Shown: piece after piece, positions 1 through 12,302 of the stretch | Layout of the letters: each line of letters begins with the position of its first letter | How positions within the stretch are numbered: the stretch's first letter is position 1 | Assembly (NCBI RefSeq): GCF_004210375.1 | Contig: NC_134834.1 | Coordinates: 153,779,290 to 153,843,289 of the forward strand | Direction of reading: 5' to 3' | DNA length: 64,000 nucleotides | Source of the DNA: Tachypleus tridentatus | Lineage: Eukaryota > Arthropoda > Merostomata > Xiphosura > Limulidae | The notes under the pieces: generated by a model | What the model was told of the DNA's origin: nothing | What the model saw: the letters and a program-made list of their open reading frames with translations, nothing else | Databases searched by the model: none | Program-made: the position numbers and the translations under genes

Positions 1-2471
1 TTATGTTGTCCACCAAAATGTGTAGTGTTTTTTTCTCATTTAACTTTATAATAAAACATGAAATGTTAGTGTCATGATTTTATTTAATGCATCTTGCATC
101 TTATCTCTTGTTTAAGAGAATTACTGCTGTTTTGCAGATAAAAATGTATGTAGGTTTGCCTTGTGATAAATGCTTCAATCTATGGGCTAAATCACTGGCT
201 AAAGTGAAAACAAAAAGCAGTATTCTATAAATTTAGAGGATACTTGAATTTAAAGACAAGAAATTTACTGCAATTTTTACATAATTTATAGTACACTGTT
301 AGCAATTTTAGTTACTTGTTGCAAAGGCATATACATTTGCCAGAAATAGTACAGAAACAGGTAATTACAACCACAGGTGAACAGTAGAAAAATTCAATCT
401 ACAGAGACTTGTTTTCTCTGAAGCACTGAACATGAGGTAACATGATTCAAGAGTTTGAAATTGATAGCAACATACTGTTTATGTAAAGTTTTAAGTTTGC
501 CTTTCATGCAGTTATCACAGAATGCATTTTATGATTTACATCACTTACAGTTTGTCTTAATGATACTGAAGTCTGGTTTAAATTCAGCTTCGGTTATAAA
601 TTCATAATGGCTAAAGTGACCACAAGAGGCTTGGTGGAGGGATGAGGTTGGAGATGAACACTTAATTATTAGAAGAAATAAGTGACAGTTATGCAAGCAC
701 AGTGTCTAATCTAATAATTAATCATAAGTTTTCCTCTTGTTAGTTTTTTAACATATGAAATGATTTGCCAAATGATGTAGAACATGTTGGGGTTTGAACT
801 GTTCTATGTTGAGTAATTTGATGGATTCAAAGATTATATTTAATTTCATCTGGCTTTTTATATTCTGGTTCTATCATTATAAGCTCATGACATGATTGAC
901 TTTGTGACAAAAGTAGTAGTTAATTCAACCTAATTGTTTATCAGAAAAGCAAGTTGATGAGAAATAATGACTTGGGGTTATGACAATGCAAATTATCAGA
1001 GTATTTCATGCATGGCATTGCTTGTTTTTATAAAGACTAACTGTTGATAAATATGTACTCAATGGTTTTGATTCATATATGAGCATTCTTAAGTTTCCAT
1101 TTCTAGTACATGTCAATACTGAACTTACATTTTTGAATGACTTACATAGTTAGAAAGCCTTACTAACACCACTTACAGACTTAATTTCCAAATCACAGGA
1201 AATAGAAAATATAAATTAGCATCACATTTGTAACGATTTAGTTAACCTCCAACTCGGTTCATTAAAGTTTGGATAAGAGTCCATATAAAAGATGTCACAT
1301 TATCAGTTTTTAATGCAGTTTATAGTAATGTTTTGTTTTTTTTAATTTATGTGATAAAATGTATGTTCATCCTACATTATTGGTGGTTTCTTTAGTTATG
1401 CTTTAGTTTAATAATTTGTTGAATCATTTTCATGCTATACATAAAATGCATTTTGAGCCCTAATGATATTGAAACTTAAATTACATTTAGCCCCAATTTT
1501 AATAAATAAATTTCTTGAACTCTAAGCATCCACTTCAAATCAGCTGAACTAGTGACTGAAAACTGGTTGTTGTAAATTTAAGAGTTCCATACATGCTGTT
1601 GTATAGATGAAAGCATGTTTAACTTTTTTTTGTATTAGTTTTCCTTAATTCATGTTTCATATGTTCAAGTAATTAAACATATAGTATGCATGGAATAGTA
1701 GTATTCCAAAATGTGTACCTACTCAATCCAGTCCAGGACTTGGTGAAATAAGTTTCCACTCTTGCAGATAGACAGTAGTATCAATTTGTACTAACTACAG
1801 TATAATTTTATACTGACAGAGTTTAATATTTATTTACTTGTACCAAAATTAAGGTTATGCAACTCTTTCAAAGATTTGCTTATGAAGTATTATTATATAG
1901 CACTTCTTACCTCTTAGTCTATACTCGTTAATCCAGAAATATTTTTAATGCACTATTAAATTGTTAATTCATTCCAAATAACACACAATCTTAGTGTTTA
2001 AATTAAAATATAAAATTAAAATTTGTATTGAATATACTTAATTCCATTTATAACTCTTCTAAATTGCACACTGTTTATCATATCAATAATTAGGTAAAAT
2101 TCAACTATATTATGACACTGAAAGTGTAACTTGCAACTTGTGAAATGACAGTACTACTGCTAATATCGCAGTTTATAGCATTTACATCCAACACCAAAGC
2201 AATGTCATTAATATTTGTATTTACCACAGAAATAATGTAGCACCCTATAATTTTGGAACAGAAGCTATTTGAAATTTTATAACACACACACTGATTTAGT
2301 TGCATTTGCAATTAATTTACAGCGCTTTTTTAAAATAATTAAAAGTAAACAAAACAAGTGAAAACAGAGACGCTGGATAAGTCTTCGCTCAAAATAGGCT
2401 AGTTTGTAAATTATAACTGGCGACGCAACAACTTGAAAAAGATTAAGATAAAAATAAAAGTTATAACTCAC
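1..2471. other. AT-rich non-coding stretch, probable intron of the leftward gene
   Basis: No exon with convincing splice borders and no recognisable transposon was found on either strand. The only open frames are short and unrelated to any family I know. Its position just downstream of the splice donor of the minus-strand exon at 2472-2584 makes it most likely the first intron of that gene. Confidence 0.4.
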
Positions 2472-2584
2472 CCACTTTTAGAACTTGTAATGCTTAAGGT
2501 GCCTGACGAAACTCCTGTCTTTCCCTGCCTTAACACCACTTCTACAAATCGCTGAACATGAGGAGCAAACAAACTCCGTACCAT
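2472..2584 (-). CDS. probable first coding exon of an unidentified gene, presequence-like N-terminus
   Basis: On the minus strand an ATG (complement of 2582-2584) opens a frame of 37 codons plus two bases. It ends at a consensus donor, GTGAGT (2471 down to 2466). The peptide starts MVRSLFAPHVQRFVEVVLRQ and continues with a Ser/Thr/Gly-rich stretch. It carries several Arg/Lys and only one acidic residue in an amphipathic pattern, which is what a mitochondrial targeting presequence looks like. That reading is an inference. The exon ends in phase 2, so the gene continues leftward out of the window; no second exon was found in 1-2471. I do not recognise the product. The ATG was chosen because it is the first in frame and the donor follows cleanly. 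The alternative is a chance ORF. Confidence 0.5.
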
Positions 2585-3530
2585 TTTGAAAATGCAAGTT
2601 ACAACAAAACTCGTACTTCTCCCTCCTAACAATTTACGATTTTAGACCTATTGACAAGGCTATCGTCTGAAGACGCAAGTCAACCTTCTTTTTATTTTCT
2701 CAAAACATATTCAATTTTATTTATCACCTAATGAAATTATAACGCTTTACCTGAAAATTATGTAACTGAATTCGACAAATTATGTACAATTTATCGATTG
2801 TTTTGGTCCCCCAATGAGACAGCAATAAGTCTATGAACTTGAAATGTAAAATTCGAGGCTCGACTCACCAAATAACCCAATGTAACTTTGTTATTTATAA
2901 AAGAAAATCTGTCAGTTGTTTTGTTTTGCCTTAGATATTTATTTTTTGATAATACAACACGGGTGAATATCTGCCGGTACTGAGTACTAGAAGTGGAACT
3001 TATTTTTTAAGGTGGTATCAGTATCAAGATTTATTTGACTGCTTCGTTGTTGTTGTTTTTTTACGTTCACACTATGTTGTTCTTTTTGTTTTCAATAGCA
3101 GCCCCACTTCATACAGCTGAGTAACTATATTTCTTCTTGAGAATTTCACCCCTGAATATAACTTATTTAAATATATATACTTTTCTATAGATAGCAATGC
3201 AGATTGGCATTGGTTTACCTACTGTTATCCAATTATTTAATATTTCTTTTAAATTGTTTATGTTGCATCGTTGTCTGACCTAGAATCTTCTACATTATAC
3301 TTTTCATAGCATATCTTCCATTGTCATCCAAAACTTATCTTAGTAAAAACGTCTTTCTTGAAGGTACTTAAAGAACATTGACTCTCCTTTTTTATGGAAT
3401 CCTCTCACCTTTTCGGTACACTAATGAATATTTTATGATAAATGTACATGGTATGAAAACAATGAAGTACTAACTTTGTGGTATTTATATATCTTAGTGC
3501 ATTGTAAATGTGTTGTAACGTATTCCAAAA
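2585..3530. other. intergenic stretch, probable 5' region of the leftward gene
   Basis: Apart from lying immediately upstream of the minus-strand start codon at 2584, nothing here can be assigned. No promoter motif could be fixed with confidence and no transposon was recognised. Confidence 0.3.
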
Positions 3531-3725
3531 GGCCTGGCATGGCCGTGGGTGCGTTATAATGTGACGGTCAATCCCACTTTTCGTTGGTAAAAGAGTACCC
3601 CAAGAGTTGGCGGTGGGTGGTGATGACTAGCTCCCTTCCCTCTAGTCTTACACTGCTAAATTAGGGACGGCTAGCACAGATAGCCCTCGAGTAGCTTTGT
3701 GCGAAGTTCAAAAAAAAAAAAAAAA
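3531..3725 (+). mobile_element. SINE1 copy with the tRNA head deleted
   Basis: The copy begins with the usual first 14 bases (GGCCTGGCATGGCC) but jumps directly to the body at GTGGGTGCGTTATAAT. About 85 bases holding the rest of the tRNA-like head are missing. The body (CCCAAGAGTTGGCGGTGGG-type core, then the block ending TAGCTTTG) is well kept, and it ends in a 16-A run. The deletion lies between two short similar blocks. Confidence 0.85.
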
Positions 3726-4244
3726 GCTTGTCAACCGGATCAAAGAAGTGGATAACTCATCGACTGGCACTATAATGATTCATTTATATACCGACTGCTT
3801 TACTGAGTTTTGTATTTGGATCACACTTTTATTTCTACGTACTCACAAAACTTCTAGGTTCTTAATATTTCTGAAATGTATAGATATTGCATAATAAGTT
3901 AATTCAGGAATAAAATGTCTAAATTAAAACATACTGAAAATATATCTTAAAATACTGTTTCTTCTAACTTTATCCTTTATTCTGTATGCCGTTTTCACAG
4001 AAAACATGATAAAAAAAAAAGCCGCTAAACTTAGTTCATCCAAACTTCCTTTGCTTCAAGGTCACCAGCAATGAAATGTGCCAGATGTTGAAAGAAAGAT
4101 ACAGCCTTTAGATAATGCTTGGGTGTTTCCAGCAGTAAATGGTAGCCAAAAATATTTGCTGATTTAAATGGGTGAAATTTGTAACTAGCACTGATGCCTT
4201 CCTTCTTCTGTGGATGCATTAGAATGTTCCTATTGGCTCAACAT

Positions 4245-5870
4245 ATTTGATCTGACATCTGGATACTGGCAAGTCATGTAGGTCAATGAGAGAAACGCCA
4301 ATATTGTTTTTAACACGGGAGTTGCCTTGTATATGTTCTGTGTTTTGCTATTTGGTCTGTATAATGTGCTAACCACTTTCAAGAGCCCAATAAAACTCGT
4401 GCTGTAAGAAATGCAATGGGAAAAATGCCTTGTCTATGTTAATGTTTTAATATTTAATAACATTTTTGAGTCTGCTACTGAGAACCTGATAACTGTATTC
4501 CAGTGGATAAATAAACCATGCTTGAAAATTAAACTTAGTAAGTGTTCAATCGTGTAAACAGAAGTGGTGTTTCTAAATCACATTGTAGGGAGATATGGAA
4601 ATTTTATGAACTCAGCTAAAATAGTTGTAGCGAGAGATAAGTCTTAACCTGTGATGATGCAAGAAGTCTATAGTTCCCTATTTTTGTTTAATATTACTGA
4701 CTCTATGTGGCCAAAAGTCACGACACATTTTAGACAGTGTGAGGAATGTGACAAAGCATTTCAATTCCTAAAGTTTGTTTTAGCGAATGCTCCAGTATCA
4801 GTCTACCCCCGTTAAGATGATGAGTTCCTGCTAGTTACTGACCCCTATGACAACAGAATTGGAGTTGTTTTGTTAGAGTTACAGAATGTAGCAGAATGTC
4901 TAATCATGTATGCTAATTTTATGTTTATGGCTCCCAAACACAGATACTATACAATGAAAATAGAACATGGAGATGCAAATGGACTATCTCACTGTACAAT
5001 GATGTCCATTTCTAAATATCTTGATCCTGAACATCTTATGAGAGTTGAAACCATAAACGTTAAATATAAGTCATGTAGAATGAGATTCCATTGATAGATG
5101 AATGCTAAAACTAATACTTCAAAAGTTTTGAATAAAATTGGAGGACCCCAAACAAGCATGGGTGCTTCTTGCCACGCAGCGTGATAAAGCTTGACCTGCA
5201 GTAATAGAAGAGTGTCACACAAAGTTATGTTACATGAAGCACATGTATGCTCCATTACAAATGCAGGAAAATGTGCCGATTTATTACCAACTGCCAAGCA
5301 ATGATTCTCAACCTGTCTTGCAGCTATTGTCTCCCAGAGCTGTATGGTGAGAAAATCTCATAATTTTCATAACATAAAGACCTTAGTACACCAATATGTT
5401 ACCTGCGCTCATGATAATATTTAACGGTAGTTCTTCGGGTCACGTTGGAGTATGTATGTTCAACAAGCTGAACGTGTGTAACTCAGATAAAGAACTCACC
5501 AAGGCAGTGTAAACTCCAACAAATAATTATTGGGTACCCTCTGCAGAAGATAATCCTGAATATCATTATTCCACTTCAGAAACTGTCAAGGGTCAACAGT
5601 AGCTACGTTTCACACTATTAACCATTTCATAAAATGAGCTGAGAATTATCCAATAATTGGTACATTATTACATTTTATAGCTGATGTATTGGTGGAGAAC
5701 TAGACGGCACAGTTAGGAGTGTCAGATCACAGAGCTAATTCCAATACTCAACTGTTGAGTTGTGCAAAATGTTATGACTTATTACCCCCAATCTAATGGT
5801 TTGGTAAGATGGGTGTTACAAACTAACAAGTGAACACCTGCGAAGTTTGTTAATCTCGTTCAATGTTTAT
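4245..5870 (+). pseudogene. decayed Ty3/gypsy-like retrotransposon pol relic
   Basis: Fragments in several frames appear in the order expected for Ty3/gypsy pol. First comes a reverse transcriptase piece reading FDLTSGYWQV near 4247. A FGLYNVLTTF block follows, then a degenerate catalytic-loop equivalent CLVYVNVL near 4425. Next is an RNase H-like segment at about 4795-4970, with VTDPYDNRIGVVLLE and then an H-x-YYT block. An integrase-like tail with YYPQSNGLVRW lies near 5780-5812. Stops and frameshifts separate every block, so no functional protein remains. No LTRs were identified, so the true borders are unknown. Confidence 0.6.
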
Positions 5871-6039
5871 AATTGCAATACTGTTCAAACAATCTATTCC
5901 CAGAGTTATGCAGAGGTAGGTCTTCATGCATCACAACCAACTGAAGAGCATTTATACTGAGCAAGGAGTGACCAGAATTAATGCCAAGGCAGCAGCTATC
6001 TCATATTATCCATCCTGAGACATACTGTTAATGACATCT

Positions 6040-7900
6040 GCAACTGTCTTCAGCCGAGGACTCGAATACAAAATCATAAACAGCATTCAGAAATGCAATA
6101 TTGTCAGCATACATCTTGGCATCATTGCCATCCACTACGATAAAGTAAGCTTTGATCACTTTATACATCTGTTCAATGATGGTTTTCACTGCCTCTCATC
6201 CACATGACCATGTCATTATATTAAGAATATTAATATGTAAACGATGTGATCATCATCTGCCTAAATATCCTTGAACAGAACATGATGTTTTAGACTCGCT
6301 TCCAATAAATTATTAAAGGTTTTGGGTTGTTTCAAAGTAATTATAAGTGATTCAATCTCACTCGTAGTATCTTGCAATGCGAGAATGAGAAGATGACCAT
6401 AAAAATGTTTGTATATATATATATTCCTCACTGTAAGTGCTTTCTTATTTCAATCGCGATTCCTTTATAAACACCACTTATATTGGATATTCGATTGCAA
6501 CACTTGTTGACAATGTCCTTCAACTTCAAGCCAATTCCACTAACAAACCATTTAACAAGTTTATATGACACTTCCCCTTCAGTTGATATTGCCAAGAAAA
6601 AATCCACTGAATGCTTCTTTTGTTTTATTCTCCAAAATTTATCTTGGATGGTATCCGAGATTTATTCCATAATTAATCAAAGCTTTCCACTCAACAGCGT
6701 ATCATAGCTGATCTGCTCCACAACAAGATTGTGTTTGTTTGTTTTTGAATTTCGCGCAAAGCTACACGAGGGATATCTGCGCTAGCCTTCCCTAATTTAG
6801 CAGTGTAAGACTAGAGGGGAAGCAACTAGTCATCACTACCCACCGCCAACTCTTGGGCTACTCTTTTACTAACGAATAGTGGAACTGACCGTCACATTAT
6901 AACGCTCTCATGGCTGAAAGGGCGAGCATGTTTGATACGACTTAGATTCGAACCTGCGACCCTCAGATTACGAATCGAACGCCTTAACCCACCTGGCCAT
7001 GCTGGGCCATGAGATTGTGTAAAATTTCTAATATGTCGTTCTGAATGTATGGCAATGTCTATTGAGCCATGTGCCTCAAATTGACTTTGTCGTTTCTTCT
7101 TGAACCACAAGATATCCTTACACCTGAGATACAATAATTTCAGGAGTCTTCCTCTATTGGTGTCAAATATTTCCGCGAAATTTGTTTCGTCCTCCTCATG
7201 TCATTTTATCATAATGATTTTTGTTTGTTTATTTTACAGTAATTGTCATAATTCGGTGATTATACGTAAATATCGCGATTGTAGAGGATCTGCTCTTTAT
7301 GAGTTACATTCAACTGATGCAACACTGAAGCCTGACATTTTGCATTGATCTTCGAACTGATACATCTAGCTATTGTTTTCTTTTCTCGAATACTTTTTGC
7401 ATCTATGACTCTTTTCTCAAATTTTCGAACATAGATGAGCGACCCACCATGATCTCCTGCAGGGAAAGCGCACACACAGACAGACGTTTTCCCCATCAAA
7501 GCTAATCCATGGATGTGTTTTATACAATTGGGACTGAAATGCCTGTAAGTGGTTTTTCTTTATAATTTCATTATAATTGGTTGCTTTGTTGTATTCGAGT
7601 TGGTTGTCAGCGATTGGTTGTGGCAGAGTCTTCTGTTAAATCCTGTGCTGCAACTACTAAAAGTTCGTAACTTTTACCATCATCGTCAGAGCTCAAATCA
7701 ACTTGAGGTGTTACAGCAAACAAATCGTTTGCAATGTCATCCGTCACATGCAAAATATCAGAAGAAGTCTGATCTATGGTTGAGAATGATGTAACAGCTG
7801 AGTCAATATCAATATGAAACACTGGCTGTACTTCTGGAGTAATATTTTCTATAACAAAGTATGAATAATTCACACTGCATTCAGCATCTGCGATCACCTC
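6040..7900 (-). pseudogene. decayed hAT-superfamily (ZMYM/DUF4371-like) transposase relic
   Basis: Read right to left on the minus strand, broken frames resemble transposase-derived DUF4371/hAT proteins. There is an acidic open segment (7897-7607, 96 residues, not itself recognised), then KKKRQSQFEAHGSID near 7090. KLVKWFVSGIGLKLKDIVNK follows near 6540, then GVYKGIAIEIRKHLQ near 6470, a YGHLLILALQD block near 6400 and EAVKTIIEQMYKVIKAYF near 6190. The order (core, G-x-Y block, H-x-L-x-L block, then the all-helical segment) fits the family. Frameshifts and stops lie between blocks, and SINE1 interrupts the relic at 6735-7011. The N-terminal acidic part is the least certain. Confidence 0.45.
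6735..7011 (-). mobile_element. SINE1 copy with 9-bp target-site duplication
   Basis: Minus-oriented, with a GTTTG-rich tail complement at the left and the tRNA-like head at the right, including a B-box equivalent of GGTTCGAATC. The direct repeat AGATTGTGT flanks it at 6726-6734 and 7012-7020. This shows LINE-type insertion into the hAT-like relic after that element had already landed. Confidence 0.9.
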
Positions 7901-8509
7901 TAATCATATTTCTGAATAAACCACTTTTTCGATTGAAACATTTCTTCTGGTGGATTATTTTGTGTTAAAAGATTCACAGAAACAATGTCACTGTTTCCGT
8001 TTGCTCATTCATCAGCATTTTCCAGATCTCGACACTTTACGCGTCCAGTAAAGAAGCCATTAATTTATGATTGATTTGTATTGACCCCTACATTGGATTT
8101 GACCTTTTGCCTTTGTGAATTATTTCCATATAATTGTCTTTATAATTCGAATTAATTTCCTTCCTACTCTTTTCATACACGACCTGCTGGTGGTAATATA
8201 AATTACGAAACTTTTGTGTTAGGACGACGACGATATTTTGGAAAAACCTCAACTCCCAAGGATCTGAAATTAAAAAAACCCTAGCTGTTAGTTTCCTGAT
8301 AGTGTATACGAGCAAGGGAAATTCATTGGAATATATAGGCGATAATCCTTATTAGTAATCATCAGTATATTTATCGCTAAATATTACTAAATCAATTTCG
8401 CAAGTATTTTATGAATTTCACTAACTTTCATCAAAAATCAGTTACATAATGACAAGCTTAACGCACAATTTTGTTGCAAAATATAAGGCATGATAGTTTT
8501 GAAAGAGGT

Positions 8510-8775
8510 TTTGTTTGTTAAGAATTTTGCGCAAAACTATACGAGGGCTATCTGTACTAGTTGTTCTTAATTTAACAGCGAAAGACTAGAGGAAAGGCAG
8601 CTAGTCATTACTGCCAATTCTTGGGTTACATTTTTACCAACGAATAGTAGAATTACCTGTCACATTATAACGCTTCCGCGGCTGAAAAAGCAAAGATCTT
8701 TGGTGGGACAGAAATTCGAACACGTGAACCGTAAATTGCGAGTCGAGAACTCTAATCACTTGGCCATGCCAGGCT
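8510..8775 (-). mobile_element. diverged SINE1 copy
   Basis: A minus-oriented, full-length but diverged copy. It starts at the GTTTTGTTTGTT tail complement, passes through the ACCAACGAATAG core and ends in the tRNA-like head with TTGGCCATGCCAGGC. It lies inside the 8337-10769 composite. Confidence 0.85.
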
Positions 8776-9663
8776 TTTTAAAGCAGAATAAGTGTTAGAT
8801 TCAAGATCAAATGTTTATGCCAATTGTACCATTAAGATTAATTTTTCCATCTATGCTGCCATGGAAGTATACAGGATTCGTGACCTCTGAAAATGAGATT
8901 ACTATTTTCCTCTTTTGCCCGAATCTGAAGAAACAGTTTGCTTCGAAATGTCTGGATTTGAGGAGAAGTTGCATTCTACTTTCTGGTGAGTACGTCTATG
9001 AATATGATGTAGTACTACTAAAATAGAAGCAACAACTATCTCTGACCGTCTGGTATGATATCATTGCCGACCTTCCTGTTATTATTAGTCGGAATAACTG
9101 ATTATCGCCAACTAGGGCAGTTGCTAATCTGTATGATCGTAGACTGAAATGAAATGACTTTCCAAATTATCAACTGATGGAGACACTAAAATATGCTATG
9201 TCTTCTTGATTATCTAATTAAGATAGGTATTTACAACAATAACAACTAAAAGGGTTATGTGGCGCTTACTTTCCAAGCTATCAAGTGATGTTGTCTTCAT
9301 GGTAGAATTATCACTTGAGCATTTGCAGCTAGAAAATTTATATGATTGAAAAGTCAATTATTAAAAGGGTGTTGCGACCTTTCATTCCAAAGCACTCGAG
9401 TAGTAATATAAAATATCATGTGCTTTACATCATATTTTTACAAATCAGTCATCATAAGATCAGACAGTTACAATGAATAGATATAACTTAAGTACCGACA
9501 ATTTCAACAACTGAAGATAAAAGCTCAGAATTCAAAACTTGAGTGAACTTTGTTATGACGTGGCATTTCACATTCCAGAACATCATATGTTTAAAAACTC
9601 AGTTTTCCTAGCCACAGAATAACGTTTCTTATGTGAAAGTTGCCCAGTGTTTCAAGAGAACTA

Positions 9664-10568
9664 CGAGGGCTGTTCCAAAAATACGCGGACTGACGTCATA
9701 AAACAAAATGTACTTTATTTAGAAGTTACAGGTCTGGGACCCCTTCAAAGTACTCTCCTCCCCAACGCACACACTTATCCCAACGGTGTTTCCACTTGTC
9801 GAAACAGTCCTGGTACGCTTCTTTTGTAATGTCCTCCAGCTCCTTCGTCGCATTTGCCTTAATCTCGGGAATCGTCTCAAATCTTCTTCCTTTCAAGGGT
9901 CTTTTGAGTTTGGGGAACAAGAAAAAATCGTAAGGAGCAAGGTCAGATGAGTAGGGGGGTGGGGAAGAACAGTGATCGAGTGTTTGGCCAAAAACTCAAG
10001 AGTTCTGAGGCACAAATTTCGCAGCAACGCGGTGCATCTTCAATTTTTCGGTCAAAATCTCGTAACAAAATCCAACTGCTATCCCACACTCTTCAGCAAG
10101 CTCCCTGACAGTCAGACGTCGATTTGCCCGCACCAGGGTGTTAATTTTGTCGACGTGTGGGTCGTCAGTTGACGTGGAAGGACGTCCAGGACGCTCATCA
10201 TCGTCAATGGACTGTCGACCATCCTTAAAACGTTCATGCCACTTGAAACATGCCGTACGCTTCATAGCAGCATCACCGTAAGCCGTGTTAAGCATAGCAA
10301 AAGTTTCAGTCGCAGATTTTCCAAGTTTAACACAAAATTTCACAGCAAGTCGTTGCTCCTTCAGGTCATTCATTCTGAAATCCGCCAAACGAAAAAATCG
10401 CACTTCACTTAAAACCGCGTAGCTAATACACAAATGAAGATATCTGCAATCGGGAAATGGCGTCGTAATCAGCTGATCTGTGCAAACGTAGCGACACCAA
10501 GCGGATTCCCTGGAACCAACTGGAGCCGCGCAATTCAAACAGTTCGCGTATGTTTTGAACAGACCTCG
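9664..10568 (-). mobile_element. mariner element, internally deleted
   Basis: Terminal inverted repeats of about 30 bases bound the element. The left reads CGAGGGCTGTTCCAAAAATA and the right, on the minus strand, reads CGAGGTCTGTTCAAAACATA. Each is flanked by the TA dinucleotide (9662-9663 and 10569-10570) expected for Tc1/mariner insertion. At 905 bp it is clearly shorter than the roughly 1.3 kb of full-length mariners, and the missing part is the middle of the transposase gene. Confidence 0.85.
9726..10373 (-). pseudogene. mariner transposase remnant lacking most of the catalytic core
   Basis: The reading starts at the ATG complementary to 10371-10373 (MNDLKEQRLAVKFCVKLGKS). It carries the N-terminal helix-turn-helix region and the linker-type sequence DERPGRPSTS, as far as HRVAAKFVP near 10015. 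The sequence then jumps to EFLAKHSITVLPHPPYSSDL in another frame, followed by APYDFFLFPKLKRPLKGRRF and the C-terminal domain ending near 9726. Roughly 120 residues with the first two acidic residues of the DDD triad are absent; the third, in the D-x2-P-x-D-FF block, remains. The product cannot be an active transposase. Confidence 0.85.
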
Positions 10569-10769
10569 TACTTCCATGATCTAATCGAGTCTCTAGAACG
10601 TTTTGGAGCTTATCATTGTGTACTCATTACTATTTATCTGTTAAATTAATATTTCATTACATAATAGATTTTTGATGAAATTTAGTGAAATTCATAAAAT
10701 AATTGCGAAAATGATTTAGTAATATTTAGTGGTAAATATACTGATGATTAGTAATAAGGATTATCGCCT

Positions 10770-11021
10770 ATTACGTTACTTTTCATCTATGAAATATGAT
10801 AGTTCTACAGACTATATGGAAGTTGTGGTTCTTTTGAGTGTTTATTGAGTAGTACAATACAAAATTTTATACTGAAGTAAACATTCAGTTGAAACGTCTT
10901 AGACAGTTTATCAGAGTTCTTCCATCAATTATTTATTTCATGGAGATTGAAATATAAATGAGTCAGTAAAGTTTCACTACCATAGATGATTTTAATACCA
11001 TCACTGAGTGTATCTTCGGGG
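10770..11021. other. unassigned intergenic sequence
   Basis: No gene, repeat or regulatory motif was recognised between the end of the inverted-repeat composite and the next SINE1 copy. Confidence 0.3.
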
Positions 11022-11293
11022 GGTTTGTTTGTTTTGAAATTCGTACAAAACTACACGAGAGCTATCTGCACTAGTTGCTCCTCATTTACTAGTGTATAAC
11101 TAGAAGGAAGGCAGCTAGTCATTACCATCGACCACCAATTCATGGACTACTGTTTTACCAACGAACAGTGGGATGGATGGAAACATTATACGTCCAACAG
11201 CTGAAAGGGCAAGCATTATTGGTGCGACGGGAATTTGAACACGTGAACCTCGAATTGCAAGTCGAGTACTCTAACAACCTGGGCATGCGGGGC
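11022..11293 (-). mobile_element. diverged SINE1 copy
   Basis: Minus orientation. The tail complement GGTTTGTTTGTTTTG is at the left, the core ACCAACGAACAGTGGGAT is in the middle, and the tRNA-like head with its GGCATGCGGGGCC end is at the right. It sits about 430 bases upstream of the PDCD2 start codon. Confidence 0.85.
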
Positions 11294-11722
11294 CAACTTC
11301 TGATGGTAATCTGAGTGTTATTGAGGGATTTATGTGTCAGCCAGAAGTATTCAGTATAAACTGCTAGAATACTTAATGACATGTTTTGGAAGTATGCGTA
11401 AATGGCTATAGATGTATGTATATGTGAAGGTATGTATATGAAAATAAGTTCACGGTTGTGGTTTCACATACATATAAGGATGTTACATGAAGTCATTCGG
11501 AAGTGTTGTATAAGTCAACTGAAACAATTATACACTATTGATGTAAAACTAGTAGGCCTATAATTATTTTTCTGCCTCCCTTGAAAAGAGGAGTAATGTT
11601 AGTCAATTTCAAATTTTCCTTTATTAGAAATTTTGTTTTCAATAATACTTGCTAAAATGTATTTATAAAAATTGTATCGACTTATAGCTCAAACGTAAAG
11701 AGAGGCCGCTTTTCTTGTAAAT

Positions 11723-12302
11723 ATGGCTGAAAATACTATATCTGATAACGAAATTAAAGAAGATTTTTGTGACCAAGCGATTAAATGTCAGCTTGTTGAA
11801 CTAGGTTTTATCGAACATTCGGAATCATCGTATTTAAGTAGTTGCTTTTTTCCTAGCAAAATTGGAGGAAAACCAGCATGGTTAAGTTTGACTGATATTC
11901 CCTCGTCTTCAATGTTGAGATGTAATGTGTGCAATGAACCATTTGTATTTTTACAGCAGGTATACGCTCCATTGAACGAAAAAGAAAGTGCATTTCACCG
12001 TATGATATTTATATTTGTTTGCAAAAACCCCAAATGCTGTTCAAAAAATAGCAATCTAAACTTCAAGGTATTTCGTTGCCAACTTCCTCGAAAAAACAAA
12101 TTCTATGATTATGATCCTCCAAATGAAACAAAGGAAAATTTGAAGAAATGGTCTGTGGACAAATTTCTGATTCTCTGTGATGTTTGTGGCTGTTTAGGAG
12201 ACAAACGATGTGGACGTTGTCATAAGAAGAATTACTGTAGTAAAGAACATCAGATTCTTGATTGGAAATCTGGACATAGAGAACATTGTGGTTTGCAAAA
12301 TA
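11723..12302 (+). CDS. PDCD2: PDCD2 exon 1 (residues 1-193 plus one base)
   Basis: Holds the N-terminal domain and the whole MYND finger. The frame would stop at 12305-12307 (TAG), but a donor GTTAGT at 12303-12308 removes it. The leftover A joins GT at 14230-14231 to make Ser194. This junction gives a linker between the MYND finger and FLLPEFEL of a length comparable to vertebrate PDCD2. Confidence 0.9.

Larger units (their letters stand above)
8337..10769. mobile_element. about 2.4-kb composite bounded by long terminal inverted repeats
   Basis: The block at 8337-8453, starting AGGCGATAATCCTTATTA, reappears in inverted orientation at 10656-10769, ending TAAGGATTATCGCCT. Only scattered mismatches separate the roughly 115-base arms, and the outer tips correspond. 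This is what a DNA transposon with long terminal inverted repeats looks like. A clear target-site duplication was not found, and no transposase belonging to it is recognisable. Inside lie a SINE1 copy (8510-8775) and a mariner deletion derivative (9664-10568), both probably later insertions. Confidence 0.5.

Noticed and set aside
10434-10649. Plus-strand ORF over the mariner end
   Set aside because: Antisense to the mariner 5' leader and inverted repeat.
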